Assembly: GCA_944472135.2 (NCBI GenBank)
Contig: OX235262.1
Location: 63,612,887-63,676,886 of the forward strand
Source of the DNA: Trichobilharzia regenti
Lineage: Eukaryota; Platyhelminthes; Trematoda; Strigeidida; Schistosomatidae
DNA length: 64,000 nucleotides
Direction: 5' to 3'
The notes below the pieces were generated by a model, which was not told the origin of the DNA, did no database searches, and worked only from the letters and a program-made list of their open reading frames with translations. Position numbers and translations under genes: made by a program. Positions 32,740 through 44,265 of this stretch are shown piece by piece (the first letter of the stretch is position 1; every line of letters begins with the position of its first letter).

Positions 32740-34630
32740 AAGTTATTAAAGGAAATCACAGGTGGTAAGCAAATGATGAATGATATTTCTGTAGATGTTA
32801 ACATGCTTAATGAATTCTTCATATGTATCCCAGCAAATGTTATGATTCCTAACTTAAATAGTGTAAATAATGACTGTTTCTCATGCTTTAACACGAATGA
32901 TGTCCTCAAGTGTCTTCAATCTCTCAAACCTACTCAGTCCCTTGGTCCTGATGGTGTTCCTGCTGTTTTCCCTAAGAAGTGTGCCGACATCTTGTGTTCC
33001 CCATTAACTGACATTTTCAACGAATCGTTTTCCAAAAGTATTATACCTGAATCATGGAAAAATATCAAGATCGTTCCAGTGCCTTAATCTACAAGTGGAC
33101 CCAATGTTAAGTTTAGACCCATTGCTATTACCTCACCTTTTTGAAAGTTATGGAAAGACTTATTTTACTTAATCTTGAACCCTCTTTAAGGCCTTTCAAT
33201 GACCCCAAACAGTTTGCTTATAAACATAGTAAGTGTACCTTAGATGCCGCTGTTGTCCTACATCGTAGTATAGTCTCTAGTTTAGATAAAGGAGCTAAAT
33301 ACGTTCGCTGTGCCTTCCTTGATTACACATCTGCATTTGACTCTGTTCCCAGGTCTCTCTTGCTAAGTAAGCTTGCTGCAACACAGGCTGGAGCTGGACA
33401 AATAAGTGGTTGCATTCCTATTTTTCTGATAGGAAGCAGTACACCGTCTACAATGGAAAGTCCTCCACTACCTCACTTACTTTAGCTGGTGTTCCTCAAG
33501 GTGCTGTTCTCTCTCTTTTCTGTTTTCTTTTTTCTTACATGACTTGCCTCATTCTGATGTAGCCACTTTTGTTAAGTATGCCGATGACCTCTCTGTTTCT
33601 ATGCCTGTCAACTCTCAGTCAGATTGTTCCAAATTAAATAACTTTCTGTCGGAAATTAGTCAGTGGTCCTCTTCAAACGGTCTTAAGCTTAATCCGTCTA
33701 AATGTCAGGTAGTCAATTTCACTTTCAGACGTAAACGTGACCTACAGCAACTAGTTAGCTCACATGGCCCCACTATCATTGACGGCACAGAGGTTGAAAA
33801 TACATCTAATGTCAAGTACCTTGGGCTGAGTTTTTCCACCGATCTTTCCTGGTCCTCCCACATCTTGCTAGTTACTAGAAAGATGTTTCGCTTAACGTTC
33901 TACATTAGGAAATTTAGGCAGTCTGGCATAAAGCAGTCTTTGCTTTCTCAGTTTGTCAATTCTTGTATTCTACCCATCCCCTTTACTGCTCCCCATTAAT
34001 CTTTCCTGGACTACTTAAGAAAGACTTTGCTTTGCTGAGAAGGGCACTAAAAGCCGTTAGTAGGGCAAGTGGGATATCGTTAAACCAACTGGTTAACACT
34101 ATTGTGGATATACATATAATGTCATGTAAGAAACTAGCGAATACAATATTGTCAGACCCCGAGCATCCTCTCTATACGCATCTGTCTCCTTGCATTTCAT
34201 CTCGTAGAACTAGAAGCAGCTATAGGCGGCTATATGCTAGGACTACCAAATACAAAAACTCCACAATACCATATCTGGCACAGCTGTTATGTGATGAGAA
34301 ATCCGTTAGGTATGACACGATCAACTTACTGCGGCACTCTAACAAATAGTCCCATCAGTTTTTGTTTTCCTTTCTTCGTTACTATTACACTGTTGTTCTC
34401 ATCTTCTATCACACACCAACTTTATATTTCATATCCTGTGGTGCATTGTTTGAAATGTAAACGCTACGCTGTTGTTTTATTTATTTAATTTTTTGGCGTT
34501 GCTTTTTTGATTTTAAAAATCTTATAAAATTTATGAGGTAATTAGATGTAATATATTATAATGCACGCTGAAAATTCCATACCTGTACCACAAATACCGT
34601 TTGGAATAAAGCTGTTATTATTATTATTAT
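32740..34630 (+). pseudogene. CR1/Jockey-like LINE, broken reverse transcriptase ORF
   Basis: Longest LINE here. 32740-33086 encodes the N-terminal RT part (SLKPTQSLGPDGVPAVF, fingers motif, and WKNIKIVPVP, then an in-frame stop). 33141-33400 encodes FLDYTSAFDSVPRSLLLSKL (motif A). A shifted stretch holds LAGVPQGAVLS (motif B), and 33544-33999 has FVKYADDLSVS (motif C), NGLKLNPSKCQ (D) and KYLGLSFSTDLSW (E). 33963-34347 encodes the C-terminal end finishing at TAG 34347. At least four breaks. The 3' UTR ends GGAATAAAGCTGT plus (TTA)n at 34598-34630, the same tail that SINE C carries. ORF1 and endonuclease are missing. Confidence 0.9.
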
Positions 34631-34631
34631 T

Positions 34632-34765
34632 AGCTAGCTCCAACCTTCCATCTTCTTCAGACTCCCTATCAGCTAGTAAACTAGGCTAGGTTCAGCAGTC
34701 AGTCAACCTGGGATCGAACGCAACCCACTTCACGGTTGGCAGGGTTTCTACACATGAATCATTAC
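34632..34765 (-). mobile_element. SINE B head-side fragment, decayed
   Basis: CAACCTTCCATCTTCTTCAG, GCTAGTAAACTAGGC and GGGATCGAACGC (B-box remnant) are in minus-strand SINE B order, with a damaged A box. Confidence 0.4.
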
Positions 34766-35784
34766 TGGCATATAGTTTCCCACTGTCTGTTCGTTTATCA
34801 AAGGGGTTGACATAGTTTATTCTGATGTGTTTTCTTGTTATTTAAAAAAAATAATTCTGATAGAATTCAGCCTTCCAATGTATGGAATGTGACGTAATCA
34901 AATTAGAGTCAGTTTATCACACACACACAGATGATGTGGTCTGTTTATTCTTTGATGGGAAGGGGGGGAGGCAGGCATAGGTAACCGTTTTTAATTAGAT
35001 TCTGCTTTTAAAAATCTTTTTTTCTTCTTGAAATGTATAATATATTTTGTCATTTTAAGTATTTCAACTTAGTTAAATAAACATAATCTTGGTCTCTAAA
35101 CTTATTAGTTAATTGTGTGACTTCTCTCTCTCTCCCTCTCTACCCATATGACAGTGGTAATGGTGATTATCGTCATTAGTCATTATGATACATAGACAAA
35201 TTTGATTCTTTTTCTCTCTCTGTTCAAAACTGTTTAATCATCTTTTCATTTTTCCACTGAACCGCATCATCCACCACACGCAAATATGAGTAAATCTTTG
35301 CATTGGTCTTTCATAAGGTATTCACTTTTTCATGTTTGTGTGTGTGTGTGTGCGTGCGTATGTACATCTGTTTCATTGTCTTTTTATCATACTACCTTTT
35401 ATTTTCACTTACTTTTTAGTCTTAAAATGTATTATATTACAAACAGATGAGAAGTGAGAATAAAAGAGAAATAAAATGTTTTTTTCCTGTCAAGTGTACC
35501 CTTTGTGTGTTTGTGTGTGTGTGTGCGTGTATCTCTGTGTTTGTGTGTGCTTTGTGCGTGAATATATGTGTAGGCATATTTGCGCATTGTTTTGGTGTCA
35601 TACACATAGTTTACTATTCAAGAAAGTTAAACTTCGTAATGAAATGTTTCATTTTCCACTTTGTTGTTAATTTACTTACGTCAGAATTAAGTTTGAATAA
35701 AGAAGTATCACATGTTCATGTATCATGGTGAAATATTTCTAAGCGTAAGTATTATTAATGTCAAGTTATTTACATGAGTTATTT
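34766..35784. other. Spacer with TG and CT microsatellites
   Basis: (CT)n at 35126-35140, TG-rich at 35335-35360 and 35503-35545. The two overlapping Cys/Val-rich frames over the TG tract are repeat artefacts. G-rich patch at 34959-34976. Confidence 0.55.
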
Positions 35785-36288
35785 TGTAGGCATTTGATTT
35801 GTTACAAGTTTACCTATGGATTGATATCAGTTGGAGAGCCTGTAAAAATCAGGGAATACTAGAAATCTGTTTCGTACTAGTTTGGGACACATCAGTAAAT
35901 CGCACCCACTACTGAGCCTCTAGCCTAGGATCTTACGGTTACAAGACAATCCTATCAATCACTCATCCAATGGGAACCGAGTCAGTGGCTCATGAATTCT
36001 AACTTTTATCAATTTGCGATTTAGCGCGACCACGTAACCGGTGTCATCGGCGAGTATTTGTCCTCACTCCGACCGGGTGGACCCAAAATCATTCTGTGGT
36101 CAGACTTGTAACAAATCAAATCCTTACAAACTCAATGTTGAAAATTAATCTGACGTTTGTTAGTGTCTGGCTACAGGACAGAGTTGCCTGGAGTTCAAGT
36201 GAAAAGTGTTGACCAGTGAGATCCACCTGGTCGAGTGCGAGGACAAATACTCGCCGATGACATAGGCTGGTGGTTGCTCTAGAATCAA
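35785..36288. mobile_element. Family A foldback, diverged
   Basis: A minus-strand unit (35785-36105) with the leader TCCGACCGGGTGGACCC is followed by a plus-strand tail plus leader (about 36106-36288: AACAAATCAAATCCTTACAA to TGACATAGGCTGG). The ribozyme is decayed (ATCAGTAAATC at the core). The whole forms a long inverted structure. Confidence 0.6.
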
Positions 36289-36297
36289 ATTATTTTG

Positions 36298-36425
36298 TTT
36301 GATAGTAGTGACCATCAGTGGAATTCAGGAAACATATTTCATCTTATTTTGGGGACTTATCAGATGGATTTACCAGCATTCCAGAAGGTGATGGTGTTCA
36401 CACTGAAACTCGAGTCTCCTTTATT
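36298..36425 (-). mobile_element. SM-alpha-like fragment, inactive ribozyme
   Basis: The minus-strand core reads CTGATAAG (G8 to A) with GATGAAA in place of GACGAAA; the AATTCCACTGATGGTCACTA block and ATCACC block flank it. Head and long tail are missing. Confidence 0.6.
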
Positions 36426-36600
36426 CAAAAGCATGATGGACAATCTTTTGGAGTTTAATTTATAGTCCATGAAGAAAGTTCACTACTATTTATTTTAAGA
36501 AGTGAAGTGCATAAATTCCAGGCCTGACAATTTTCAGGACAAATTAAGTTTATTATAATTTCAGTGATTAAATAAATTTCTGTATGTGAGGTTTAGGATT

Positions 36601-37620
36601 ACACGTGTGAATTACAACAACTTCTGAGGTCAAGTATTGGATTAGTAGGGATTTCTTTTGATTGCATGGAGGATTTCATCATGAGCTGACATTTCAAAAT
36701 GGTCGCGCTATGTCGTGAAATGGCAAAGGTTAGAGTTCAAGGACCATTAGATCGGTCCCAGTGGCTCAATGGTCTACCAGTTCGCTTGTAACCAGAAGAC
36801 CTGGGTTCGAACTGTGGAGGTGGGTGTGTACTGATGAAGAGTCCCAAACTAGGGTGATGAAACAGTTATCCATTACTCGCAGGTTTTCCAGTGGTTCTCT
36901 AACTGATGTCAGCTCATGATGAAATCCTCCAACTTTTGAGGTGTCAATAAGTTTGATGCGTACCCCTCTCACAAGATTTTCCCACACCCTATTTATGAAT
37001 ACCCTGAAGTTTGTTTGTGAGTTCACTCACAACACATCTGAGGAAGGATAATTTTTTTCCTCTGTAAAACCATGGAGTAAATATTCGATGATACTTTGGA
37101 CGGCCTACATACTTAGCTGCACAGGAGTAGGTGAACAGAAAGATACTTCTTAACGAGACCGACAGTGGTAGCTGGTAATAATGTTTACCTCAGTCTACTG
37201 GACAAATAGTTTTTTTTATTGTTTCAGATTCAGAAACAGAAGATTTTAGGGACAGGAGGTGTATGTAGTGGTTTAAGCTTCATGGATTTTGTGATAAAGC
37301 GTTGAGGGTAGCCATTTTCATTGAGCACCTATTTTAGAGAGTTCAGCTAATCTTCCATAGTGCCAGAACTGCAAATATTGCATGACTCATTGAGTGAATA
37401 AGTTACCCTTTTGTATATAAAGCCACTCAGATATAGAAGTTTTTCGTTGCATGTCGGCTTTCTATGAACGGGCATTTTCAATTCCCCGTTGTCACATCTC
37501 CTGAGCTGAATATCTAGGAAGGATATTTTTGAATCAGATTCCTCTAGTGTGAATTGGATTGCAGGGTGACAGCTGTTGGAGAAATCCTGAATATCTTCCA
37601 GATTCTATTCATTAATGGAG
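36601..37620 (-). pseudogene. Penelope-like element RT C-terminal region, interrupted by family A
   Basis: Minus-strand remnant. 37440-37620 encodes SDSKISFLDIQLRRC and NGELKMPVHRKPTCN, the F-L-D and V-RKPT segments after the RT core of Penelope-like elements. Further on comes LNENGYPQRFITKSMK (about 37290-37330). The 36943-37090 part (WFYRGKN, FRVFINRVWENLVRGVRIKL) matches 40490-40690. Stops and frame changes are common. A 299-bp family A copy interrupts the element at 36631-36929. Confidence 0.7.
36618..36942 (+). mobile_element. Family A foldback copy with target-site duplication
   Basis: CAACTTCTGAGGT (36618-36630) and CAACTTTTGAGGT (36930-36942) flank a 299-bp insert; the paralogous fragment near 40660-40672 has this site once in reverse. 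The insert begins with an inverted tail (TATTGGATTAGTAGGG to GAGCTGACAT, 36634-36690) and continues with a plus unit: A box TGGCTCAATGG, B box GGTTCGAACTG, ribozyme region ATGAAGAGTCCC with GATGAAACAG, and tail ending TGATGAAATCCTC. The inverted tail was therefore part of the inserted molecule. Confidence 0.85.
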
Positions 37621-38098
37621 ATAATCATGCTTTCTGTATTGATTAACTGCTATCTGAAACCTACGATTTTGATGACAAATCTTCGGGAACATTCTTTTGG
37701 TAAATATGTTGTTGTGCAGCTTGAGAATAATATCACCACTAAAAACAGTAATTCTTCACTCAACACTGACTACTTATCAAGTCTGCATTCATATTTTTCT
37801 CATTCCTTAATTTATAATTATTTACACTTTTATTATAAATATCCTAACTTATGTTATTACTTATTCTGAATATGCTAATTAAACTGTGATGCTACTATTA
37901 TCACTGTCGACATCATAATCAGCAGCAGATTTTTGAAAATAAATTGGGGAATTTTCACAATTTGTTCGCAAGATGAGAAGAATTTTAATGACTTTTAACT
38001 ATTCGCACATGCTCTTTTATCGACTGGCCTGTTAATTTAGTTTCTGAGCATGCGACAATGTGATCTCTTACTAAAGCTCTCATAAATTATGTATGTGT
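37621..38098. other. Spacer with nothing recognisable
   Basis: AT-rich sequence upstream of the Penelope-like fragment; the frame at 37615-37869 has low-complexity composition and no family match. Confidence 0.45.
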
Positions 38099-38358
38099 AA
38101 GCACCCTTAAAGCGGTCGGTGGCATGGCGGTTAGGACGCTCGCCAACCATGCACATGGTCCGGGGTTCGATCTCCGGCCACCGACGCACTCCTTTACCTC
38201 GCTAAGCCAGAAGTAATGCTGGTAAAGAGGAAAGGTTGAGCATGAGGCTAGCAACCCCATCCTGTAAAATAAACACTGCTAGAGAAACTTCAAGCTGGCT
38301 CTAGCTTGAAGCCTTACGTTCCCCTAGGGAACGTGAAGGAAAAAAAAGCACCCTTAAA
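38099..38358 (+). mobile_element. SINE B copy with perfect target-site duplication
   Basis: AAGCACCCTTAAA at 38099-38111 and 38346-38358 flanks a 234-bp insert. B box GGTTCGATCTCC at 38164-38175. The body and GGGAACGTGAAGG tail end in A8. It is close in sequence to the copies at 29.3 and 18.8 kb. Confidence 0.95.
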
Positions 38359-40489
38359 TGATCACAGTTTTACTTTACTGTTAAGGTTTTGGAAATTCTT
38401 AACAATATCAAGATTTTCACTCCTTGAGAAATCAGATTTAGCCTTACTAAATCCATTTATGAATTTGCATATATTTAGTTGCATGCAGGGTGCCATACCT
38501 TGTTATCAAGCTCCCAGGATCATGCTTATGGATACCAAGGTGAATGGAACTATTCACTTTCACCCATATGATTACATTATTGTTATAATTAATCTCATCA
38601 CAATACTGTCAATAGTGCGTTATTTTTGATGTTATTTCGTAGGTAACAAGTAATAATGAAGAAGTCTAAGAAGTGTGTTTTGTCCACACCACAGCCCTTC
38701 AGCTGGGTGTATTTACATCCCAGTGGATGATTATTTACCCGTTGAAAAATGCATCCAGTTTTCATCGTCTCAAACATCATAGAGTTATTCATTCAGCTAC
38801 TAAGCCCCAGGAGCAACTTCCTTTCTAAGTGACGTTAAGTTATAGTTATCGGGATGTTTAAATTTCTCATTATTTGCTTTATTAGACTGACATGATAGAT
38901 TTCTGTTGGTATATGAACTCCCAAGATGAGTAGACCCTGCCTGAAACTGCTAGACACAACCAGGAAAATTAATGACACTGAAAGACGTGTATTTCAATAA
39001 AGACTAATCATTTAGTTGTCTTCCTTCCTCTTCACAATCGATTGGCAACAGTTTAAGTGAAGAATTCGGAATACTTAACAATATATGGCTTGTATTTACC
39101 TCAGTTTACCACTTACTACTCATAAGTAGATAAGTGTATTATGTATAACCTTTTAGAGTCAGTATGCATCAGTCATCATTGAAACATCTAAGAACTTTGG
39201 AAAAATGAAATACTTCCTTATCTGTTGGTAGAAACTAATATTTAGACGGTTGTGTACTGTGAAGTTTCTCAGCAAACGATAGTTAAGGCTCCATAGAGGC
39301 CTTTATATGCCATCAATAATTTCAGCTAAACACATTTGCTTCATCTTCGTCATCAAAATTATCACACTTCCCCCCCCTCCCGCCCTCCCAAAGGAGGCAC
39401 AACAAAGAAATACACAGAAGATATAATCAATTTACAATCACAGCCAATAGAAGTCCGCTGAAATGAAAAAAAGCTGAATTATACGGGTTGATATTTCTCA
39501 TCATAATATTGGATTATTATGCCGAATATTTAAGGAAGGTTTCATTAAATACCTTTCAGAAAAGAAACCTATTAAAGCCCTTGTGTAGGTTTTTAGGAAG
39601 CTTATTAGTTTGTACGACTTCAAGCTCATTCTCCAGTTGTATTCAACTAGAAATAACGCTCCAGAATGTTGTGTGACCATCTATCCTGCTACATCTGACC
39701 TTTGGCCAAACTATCTGCTGATTAATTAGCCTAGCCTACCTAACCTCGTGGTCTAGCTGTTCTTAACACAAATCTGCCTAGTAAAGGGAGAATATATAAT
39801 AATTACGGCTGTTCGAAGATGTATTTATTAATGATAGTATAAAGAGCATATGCAGAGACACATTCACACGACAATGTAGCAATGTGATCTTGTCCCTTGA
39901 AAATCCAATTGTTAGCAGTGTTATTCAATCAGCAAGGATAAATAAAATGGTCTTCGAAGGTTAAATAGCTGAAGTTCAAAAGAATTGATGAATTTCTTTG
40001 ATTCCCCACAAGTTTTCATTTTATATATGAATAGTGGTGAATAGCACTATTCAGTAGTAAGTGAAGAATACTGTTAAATTTTCATAATTAGTTATTGAAA
40101 GCACACCAAAAATTATTTCTGTAGACAAAGTAATGCTATCACTGGCTGTAAAATACATATAATGTAGGAGGAAAATGTGGATACTGTAGTAGAATAATAA
40201 TTCCACTTTGGACAAGTTCATTTGATACAAAATATAGGGATGGGTAATTAATAACTTAATGACGTTTCAAGCACAATTTATTGATCATATCACATTCATA
40301 GGATTATAAACTTATCTAAAATGAAAGATGAAACAATAATAATCGGGAATCTGTGCAGTTCTACACTGTAGACTCACCTGCTTAATCGTAAGATATACTT
40401 AACAAGTAGTGTGTATCTGTCAATTCAGCTGTTGTCATGCAGTTAGGCATGTCGGCCATAATTAGCGTTTGCCATCCAAAAGTGTCATC
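38359..40489. other. Long spacer; G-quadruplex-prone tract at 39370-39389
   Basis: No transposable element or gene is recognised over about 2.1 kb. The minus strand at 39370-39389 holds four runs of at least three G separated by single bases. The frame at 38306-38629 overlaps the SINE tail and looks like chance. Confidence 0.5.
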
Positions 40490-40690
40490 GAATATTCACC
40501 CCATGGTTTTACAGAGGAAAAAAGATCCTTCCTCAGATGTATTGTTGAACACCTGATCGACTGTGGACAGTGAGTGAACTCGCAAACCCTCTTCAGAGTA
40601 TTCATCAACGTGTGTGTGGAATTCTTGTGAGAGGGGTACGCATCAAACTTGTTAACACCTCAGAAGTTGTGGTAATTCACACGTCAAATC
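40490..40690 (+). repeat. Penelope-like fragment homologous to 36601-37090
   Basis: Inverted match to the flanks of the family A insertion at 36.6-36.9 kb: GGTTTTACAGAGGAAAAAAG, GAGAGGGGTACGCATCAAAC and CACCTCAGAAGTTGTGGTAA blocks. Coding frames are broken. It supplies the empty site for that insertion. Confidence 0.75.
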
Positions 40691-40944
40691 CTTGATGATA
40701 AATTCGTTGAAAAGAGTCTCTTTGCTGAATCACTTGTTTTGATTTACCATGTGTTACAATGGGAATTTGCCATGAGTTAAATCCTGAGCTATTCATACAG
40801 AATAAGTTTGTTCAGTCACTAAACCTAAGATACGTGACCTAGTCTCCTTACTACTGTTATCATTTCTCGCAGCACTAATTCAACTGGCTGAATATAGATA
40901 CCTCAATCTCAAGAAAAACCAAGAATACATTTATATATTTTTAT

Positions 40945-41124
40945 TTTTGATTACAGCTTGATTCCACACTTTATTTTTGGTACAAGTATGGAATTTTCAG
41001 CATGGATATCGGTAGCCCGATTTTGCAGGCCGACCATAGATATCGGGTGTGCGTCTGCAGGGGATCGAACCTTGGACCATGTGCATGGTCGGCGAGAGTC
41101 CTAACCACTGTGCCACCGACGCAC
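40945..41124 (-). mobile_element. SINE C copy
   Basis: Minus-strand copy with head GCGTCGGTGGCACAGTGGTT at the right end, the B box GGTTCGATCCC, the GATATCCATGCTGAAAATTCC tail junction, and a TTACAGCTTGATTCC start in reverse. Well preserved. Confidence 0.85.
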
Positions 41125-42711
41125 CGTTATTATCAATTCAAACAATCCTGGGTATAAATTAACCCTATATGAGATTATGTGTAGTATGAATGACATAGAT
41201 TCAACACTGTACGGTTCTTCTAGGCCAGCTGATTCATCTTAAAGATACATATCAAGAATTAAAAAACTCTAGTTAGGCTACGCCTTTTAAAGGCTAACTC
41301 ATTACAGCTTTTCATATTATTACTGATGGCGTAGTGAGTTGGCAACAGCTGAAGTTGAACTTTGTGACTAACGTGACATCTGATAGTAATCAACACCAAC
41401 CAGTAAGAATCAGACACGAAATAATTATCCCTTTATTATGTGATTATTTTCCCTTTCTTCAAAACATCAGAGAAGGGCAAGATCAATCCATTTTATTTCT
41501 TCCTTCAGCTGAGGAAAATCTATAATATACATTACATTATAGCACAATAAAATGTTTAACATAGTTTAGTTTATTCAATATAAATTAATAACGTCATTGT
41601 AAATACAAAGAAATGTCCCATAGGAAGTTTAATTAAGGTGTCTTACATAGATATACATATATATCATACTAGAAAGAGGTTTCTTGATTTTCTACAAAAG
41701 GTGTGGCAACTTAGTAGAAGAACTGATAATAATCTGGAATTAAGTTACCAAGATCAATGAAAGCTGACAAACGACTGCTTTTGAATGCAAAGGTTAGTTC
41801 TCAAGCATTTGATTTTCCCGTAGCCTCGGAGAACTGAACAAGTCTAGGCCTGTTTTGTCCACTCATTATAAAATAAAGTGACTAACTTTGAGGCAGGACA
41901 CTGCTTCTCGATGCTGGATACAACATGTTTACAAAATCATCATTCCTGAAATTGAGATAAACAAAAACTAGCATCTTATTGACAATGATTCCCCTCATAC
42001 TGTTTGCACTCTTCACCACCAAATTTGCTGATGGAGGTTTGTTATAGCGTTTTCCCTCTAGATATTTCTTAAAGGGTAAAAGTTTACTACAGAAAGAAAT
42101 ATTTTTTTGTGTTCTACAGTGTATTAATGTACCCAGTGTTCACGTGTAGATAGAAGGGTAAATTTAGTATGGTCCCATTCTACGTATGCAACGTATGATA
42201 CGTGGGTCCTTTGAGTGTGCTATCTGTCAAATGACCTGAGTAATGTTAAACATTTTATTACACTGTGATGTAATTAACACTATGGGTTGCACATAGCTGA
42301 AAAGAACTGATAAAATAAAATGAATTTATGTTATTCTTCTCAAATAATTTATCTCACTGCCTGCAGAAATTACTCCTTAGGATTTGACTCTTGATCCGCC
42401 AAAACAGAACAGTTTTTCATAAAATGATTTTTAAACTTTCATTCGGTAAACTATCTCCGAAGTTTTTTCTAATCCTAATCGAAATAATAAGACAACACTG
42501 TACACACTACTCATTTAGTTTATTTCAGTAGATCAGCCAAGTCTAAATGCTATCTACCTATGTTACTGGTATTTTAGTAACTGTAGTAGCGATAAAACAT
42601 ATCGATAATCGAGAAGCTTTTAGTTTATATGTATGTCTAAATTTAGAATTGGACTGTATGTGGACGGAGAGTTTGCCCGTTAGGATAATTTTGAAAATAT
42701 CAGTTTATAAG
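41125..42711. other. Spacer with nothing recognisable
   Basis: About 1.6 kb with no element, tRNA-like box or credible coding frame. The 63-codon frame at 41334-41525 has ordinary amino acid composition but no splice context. Confidence 0.45.
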
Positions 42712-42945
42712 TACAAGGTACCAGTTGTCAAATGGTAGAGTGCCTTACAGCCACACCCGAAGTTCAGATTCTATTGCAGGTAGATGCACTCCAAATTCAA
42801 GTCTGTCTAGAAGTAAGCTGGGGAAGGAGGGGGAGGTTGACCGTGAGATTAACAACTCCACACTGTAGAAGGAACACCAGTGTTACTAAGGCTTCAAAGA
42901 TTGAAGTCCCATGTACCACTATGGACTCAGTGAATGAAAAAAGGA
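42712..42945 (+). mobile_element. SINE B copy, strongly decayed
   Basis: Blocks CAAATGGTAGAGTGCC (A-box region), GAAGTTCAGATTCTATTGC (B-box remnant), GGGGAAGGAGGGGGAGGTTG and GGCTTCAAAGATTGAAGTCCC (hairpin/tail) follow SINE B order. Head boxes are non-functional. Confidence 0.5.
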
Positions 42946-44265
42946 AAGGTATATTTTGTCCGCATAAAAAAACATTATTAAATATTAAAAGCACTGCCCA
43001 ATATACTTGTTATAATAATTCACTTGCAATACTTAGTTGTAGTTTCAAAGGGTAATGGCCGAAACCCTAGAAAGCACAGAACAACATGGTGAGGACAGAA
43101 ATCAGTAACTCATATTCGCCAAAACTATTTCTATTGTGTACGGATAAAAATGAACATTCAAACAATACAGTAATGCAAATAGTAAGTCATCTAAGTATCT
43201 TACACATATTTTTTGTTGTTTTTCTGCTTCAATTTCATGTATTAAACTTTCTTCACTGTTTAACCTTTACCCAAATCGTTCAATGTTCAATAGGTTACTT
43301 GTCATTATCGAAATAAACAAAAGACAAATCACAACATGATCAAATAAATGTCTATTCACATGCGGAGAAGACAAACATAAACATCGGAGAACTTTTTCTC
43401 AAAGAATGGAAACAAATTAAATTGTTTTTCCTTCTTTCTGAAAATGTCTGCCAAAATTCAAATAGTTTAAAACCGTTTGGTTTTAAATTAGGCGCGCATG
43501 CACACACACATATATACACACGCATACGCGCGCATAAATGAAATGTCACGATGTAAGCCGGCTTTTTCAACTATTTTAACATAAAAATGGTTAGAGAAAA
43601 GCAAATAAATAAAGAAGGTTAATTACTTCACGTCTAATCGTTCTGCATTTGTTTTTGCCAACTCCTTGAGTGCTGCTATCTCATGCAGATATGCGGTATC
43701 ATATATCACGGGTAAAGATTAAATTAAATTTCTTTTTGTTTTACTAACTGAAAACATTATTGTTGTTTTGTGTTATTTTAATTTGTGAATAAAAACAGTT
43801 TAAATTTACCAGTGTACGGATTTGTAATGTGTTGTTTAAACTGAATGGAGGATGTGAAAGTGTGTATGGGTGTGTCAATGTTCAATGAGATTAGTTGCAT
43901 TTGCTAATATCGTTTTCATTTGGCAATCAGTTATTTTCTCTCCATTACATTTAAACAGTTAAGTTTAGTTAATTAATAAAAAGATATTAATGAAAAAAGT
44001 AAATAAATAAATAATTTCTTTTAATTACCTTGTCTATTTGGCAGTTGTAAATTGTCCATCAATTGTATACATGGGATGATGACATTGAAAACACGAAAAA
44101 AACTCTAAATGTATCTGATTGGATCAATGGGGGACACATACTCATACTCCTTCGAGGTTACAGACATGCCTCGCTAACAAGTGCCGGCAAGCACACAACC
44201 TTGGTCTTAGACTTCCTGCTGATTGTCTTGACCCATGTAGTACTAATTTAGAATGTGCCGCGATG
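42946..44265. other. Spacer with alternating purine-pyrimidine tract
   Basis: A CA/TA/CG tract with Z-DNA potential lies at about 43493-43535 (GCGCGCATGCACACACAC, then ACACACGCATACGCGCGC). Otherwise AT-rich without features. Confidence 0.5.

Noticed and set aside
35447..35731. Cys/Val-rich protein-coding frame
   Set aside because: The composition comes from translating a (TG)n microsatellite in two overlapping frames.
38306..38629. 107-codon open frame
   Set aside because: Starts inside the SINE B tail and has no supporting signal downstream.
42732..43055. 107-codon open frame
   Set aside because: Mostly decayed SINE B sequence read through.
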